From positions 1 to 7,574 of the forward strand of contig JBBIKU010000115.1 of assembly GCA_037445245.1 (NCBI GenBank): 7,574 bases of DNA, in the 5' to 3' direction. Shown here piece after piece: positions 6,178-7,574 of this stretch (position 1 is its first letter; every line of letters starts with the position of its first letter). The stretch is from JBBIKU01 sp037445245 (GTDB lineage: Bacteria > Chloroflexota > Anaerolineae > Anaerolineales > Anaerolineaceae). The translations under genes were made by a program, and so were the position numbers. The notes under the pieces are model-generated. The model was not told the origin of the DNA. It worked only from the letters and a program-made list of their open reading frames with translations, and made no database searches.

Positions 6178-7371
6178 ATGAAGTCACGAACGATTGATCT
6201 CCAACCCGCCACCCGCATTGCCGATATTAAACCGTACTACTTTACCACCCTTGCCGAGAGAATTCAGGAGCTCAAAGCCCGCAACGTAGATGTGATCCGC
6301 CTAGATATGGGCGCGCCGGACCTACCACCCCCAGCTTTCATCACCGAAGCCCTGGTCGAATCGGTGCGCAAGAGCAACACGCACAGCTACACGTCCTCGG
6401 GTGGCACGCCGGCATACCGCCAAGCCATTGCAACCTACTACCAGCAACGCTTCAATGTCTCACTCGATCCCCAAACCGAAACGTTGGGTTTAATCGGTTC
6501 CAAAGAAGGGCTGTTCAACCTGAATCAGGCACTGCTCAACCCGGGAGATGTGGCGCTCGTGCCCGACCCCGCTTACCCCGTTTACAAAGCCAGCAGCAGG
6601 ATCGCCGGCGCCGAGGTATTTCCACTACCGTTACTGGGTGCCAATCATTTCCTGCCCGATCTAGGTGCAATTCCCGCAAAAATCGCCCGCAAGGCAAAAG
6701 TTTTGTGGTTGAATTATCCCAATAACCCCACCGGCGCAATTGCATCGCTCGATTTTTTTTCCAGAGCCCTTGATTTCGCTGAAAAACACAATATTGTGCT
6801 GTGCCACGATAATCCCTATGCAGATGTATGCTTCGAAGATTACCACGCGCCCAGCTTAATGCAGGTTAACGGCGCCAAAGAAATTGCAGTCGAGTTCAAC
6901 TCGCTGGCAAAGGCATTTAACATGGCGGGCTGGCGTCTGGGGATGGTGGTTGGTAATCCTGACGTCATTCGGGTTCTCAACACCTATAAAAGCCAGGTGG
7001 ACAACGCCCACTTCGAACCGGTGCTGGCTGGTGGCATCACTGCCCTGACCGGTGAACAGACCTGGCTGTTGGAACGCAATCAGGTCTACTGCCAGCGCCG
7101 GGATATCATTGTTTCAACGTTGTGTGAGTTGGGGTTTCACATCGACACCCCGCAGGCGACCATTTACATTTGGGCGCAATTGCCGCAAAACAGCGGCAGC
7201 AGCGTTGATTTCTGTGATCGCTTGCTGCGCCAGACCGGTGTGAGCACCGCGCCGGGTGTAGTCTATGGCGAACACGGCGGAGGCTACCTGCGCATTTCGC
7301 TTGGCACACCCACCCCCCGCATCCAAGAAGCGATGGATCGCTTGCGAAATTGGATCACCCACCCCGCCTAG
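6178..7371 (+). CDS. PLP-dependent aminotransferase, class I/II (aspartate/LL-DAP aminotransferase-like)
   Basis: A fold-type I aminotransferase of 397 residues counted from the ATG. Recognisable elements, in that numbering, are the N-terminal substrate segment RLDMGAPDLPPP, the cofactor-binding run YPNNPTG (180-186), the D211/Y214 pair in CHDNPYAD that contacts the pyridine ring, the Schiff-base lysine K245 in SLAKAFNMAGWRLG, and the carboxylate-binding R372 in YLRISLGTP. The SLAKAFNMAGWR form and the overall layout resemble LL-diaminopimelate and related aspartate-type aminotransferases, so a role in lysine/peptidoglycan precursor or amino-acid synthesis is plausible, but substrate cannot be assigned. 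An in-frame TTG at 6160 would add six residues (MRQPKP); I prefer the ATG because it matches family starts, although neither has a clear Shine-Dalgarno. It follows the M28 gene by 43 nt and precedes hflX by 15 nt. A run of eight T (6753-6760) encodes the FF of LDFFSRA. Confidence 0.9.
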   Translation: MKSRTIDLQPATRIADIKPYYFTTLAERIQELKARNVDVIRLDMGAPDLPPPAFITEALVESVRKSNTHSYTSSGGTPAYRQAIATYYQQRFNVSLDPQTETLGLIGSKEGLFNLNQALLNPGDVALVPDPAYPVYKASSRIAGAEVFPLPLLGANHFLPDLGAIPAKIARKAKVLWLNYPNNPTGAIASLDFFSRALDFAEKHNIVLCHDNPYADVCFEDYHAPSLMQVNGAKEIAVEFNSLAKAFNMAGWRLGMVVGNPDVIRVLNTYKSQVDNAHFEPVLAGGITALTGEQTWLLERNQVYCQRRDIIVSTLCELGFHIDTPQATIYIWAQLPQNSGSSVDFCDRLLRQTGVSTAPGVVYGEHGGGYLRISLGTPTPRIQEAMDRLRNWITHPA

Positions 7372-7386
7372 CAATTTCAAACTGGC

Positions 7387-7574
7387 ATGCCAAAACGAGC
7401 ACCTGAACCCACCCAATCACCCCGCCAGCGAGCATTCCTGGTGGGCGTTGCCCTTCGAGACGACCCATCCTTGTTGAACCTTGAAGATTCGCTCGCCGAG
7501 CTAGTCCTGCTGGGGCAAACCGCCGGGCTGAACGTGGTTGGTGAAACCAGCCAGCGCCTCGACCACCCTCACAT
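7387..7574 (+). CDS. hflX: GTPase HflX, N-terminal fragment (partial)
   Basis: The first 62 codons of a gene that leaves the window on the right. The translation has the signature HflX N-terminal domain: RAFLVGVALRD, then LEDSLAELVLLGQTAGLNVVGETSQRLD, which matches the family pattern of a beta strand, the 'SL-EL--L--TAG--VVG---Q' helix and the 'Q-----P' strand that precede the GTPase domain. HflX binds the 50S subunit and splits stalled or heat-damaged ribosomes. The G domain is outside the window, so I cannot confirm its motifs. The reading frame is the same as the upstream aminotransferase and begins 15 nt after its TAG stop; the ATG has no obvious Shine-Dalgarno, so re-initiation after the aminotransferase is likely. 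Confidence 0.88.
   Translation, partial: MPKRAPEPTQSPRQRAFLVGVALRDDPSLLNLEDSLAELVLLGQTAGLNVVGETSQRLDHPH

Noticed and set aside
6753..6760. Run of eight T as a programmed-frameshift site in the aminotransferase gene
   Set aside because: The zero frame continues into all conserved aminotransferase motifs, with no sign of a product that needs a shift; at most it is a place for sequencing or replication slippage.

Overview
The window looks like a chromosomal segment of a moderate-GC bacterium. My best guess is a member of the Chloroflexota (Anaerolineae-like). This rests on the gene mix (folate-dependent TrmFO, an Asp/LL-DAP-type aminotransferase next to hflX, an anchored M28 peptidase) and on the feel of the protein sequences; no marker gene here settles it. 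Coding density is very high and there is one real intergenic gap (3709-3804). I see no rRNA, tRNA, CRISPR array or mobile element.

Left half (1-3708, minus strand): a compact sigma-54 signalling operon read from right to left. rpoN (sigma-54, 473 aa) comes first, then a soluble PAS-GAF-PAS histidine kinase of NtrB/AtoS type, then a response regulator whose receiver domain resembles those of the NtrC family and which runs off the left edge. Both junctions are 4-base ATGA overlaps, so the three proteins are probably translationally coupled. The sigma factor, a sensor kinase and (if the missing part is an AAA+ domain) the activator would then be made as one package.

Middle (3709-3804): a 96-bp divergent promoter region. 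On the minus strand it holds a strong -24/-12 (sigma-54) promoter candidate, TGGTATG-N4-TTGCA, 35 nt upstream of the rpoN start codon. This suggests that rpoN and its two-component system are under sigma-54 control themselves. A sigma-70-like promoter reuses the same TTGCA as its -35 box. On the plus strand a TAGAAT box lies 8 bp before the trmFO start, with no Shine-Dalgarno, which suggests near-leaderless transcription.

Right half (3805-7574, plus strand): trmFO (tRNA U54 methylation), an M28-family metallopeptidase/glutaminyl-cyclase-like protein with an N-terminal membrane anchor, a class I/II PLP aminotransferase, and the first 62 codons of hflX (ribosome-splitting GTPase). Spacings are 2, 43 and 15 nt, so this is probably one housekeeping operon.

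The most interesting parts are the self-contained rpoN-kinase-regulator operon with its apparent autoregulatory -24/-12 promoter, a CxxC-x9-CxxC cysteine cluster inserted in RpoN after region I, and a pair of near-palindromic GYCTGGCAGGC sites two helical turns apart, at an enhancer-like distance upstream of that promoter but inside the trmFO coding sequence.
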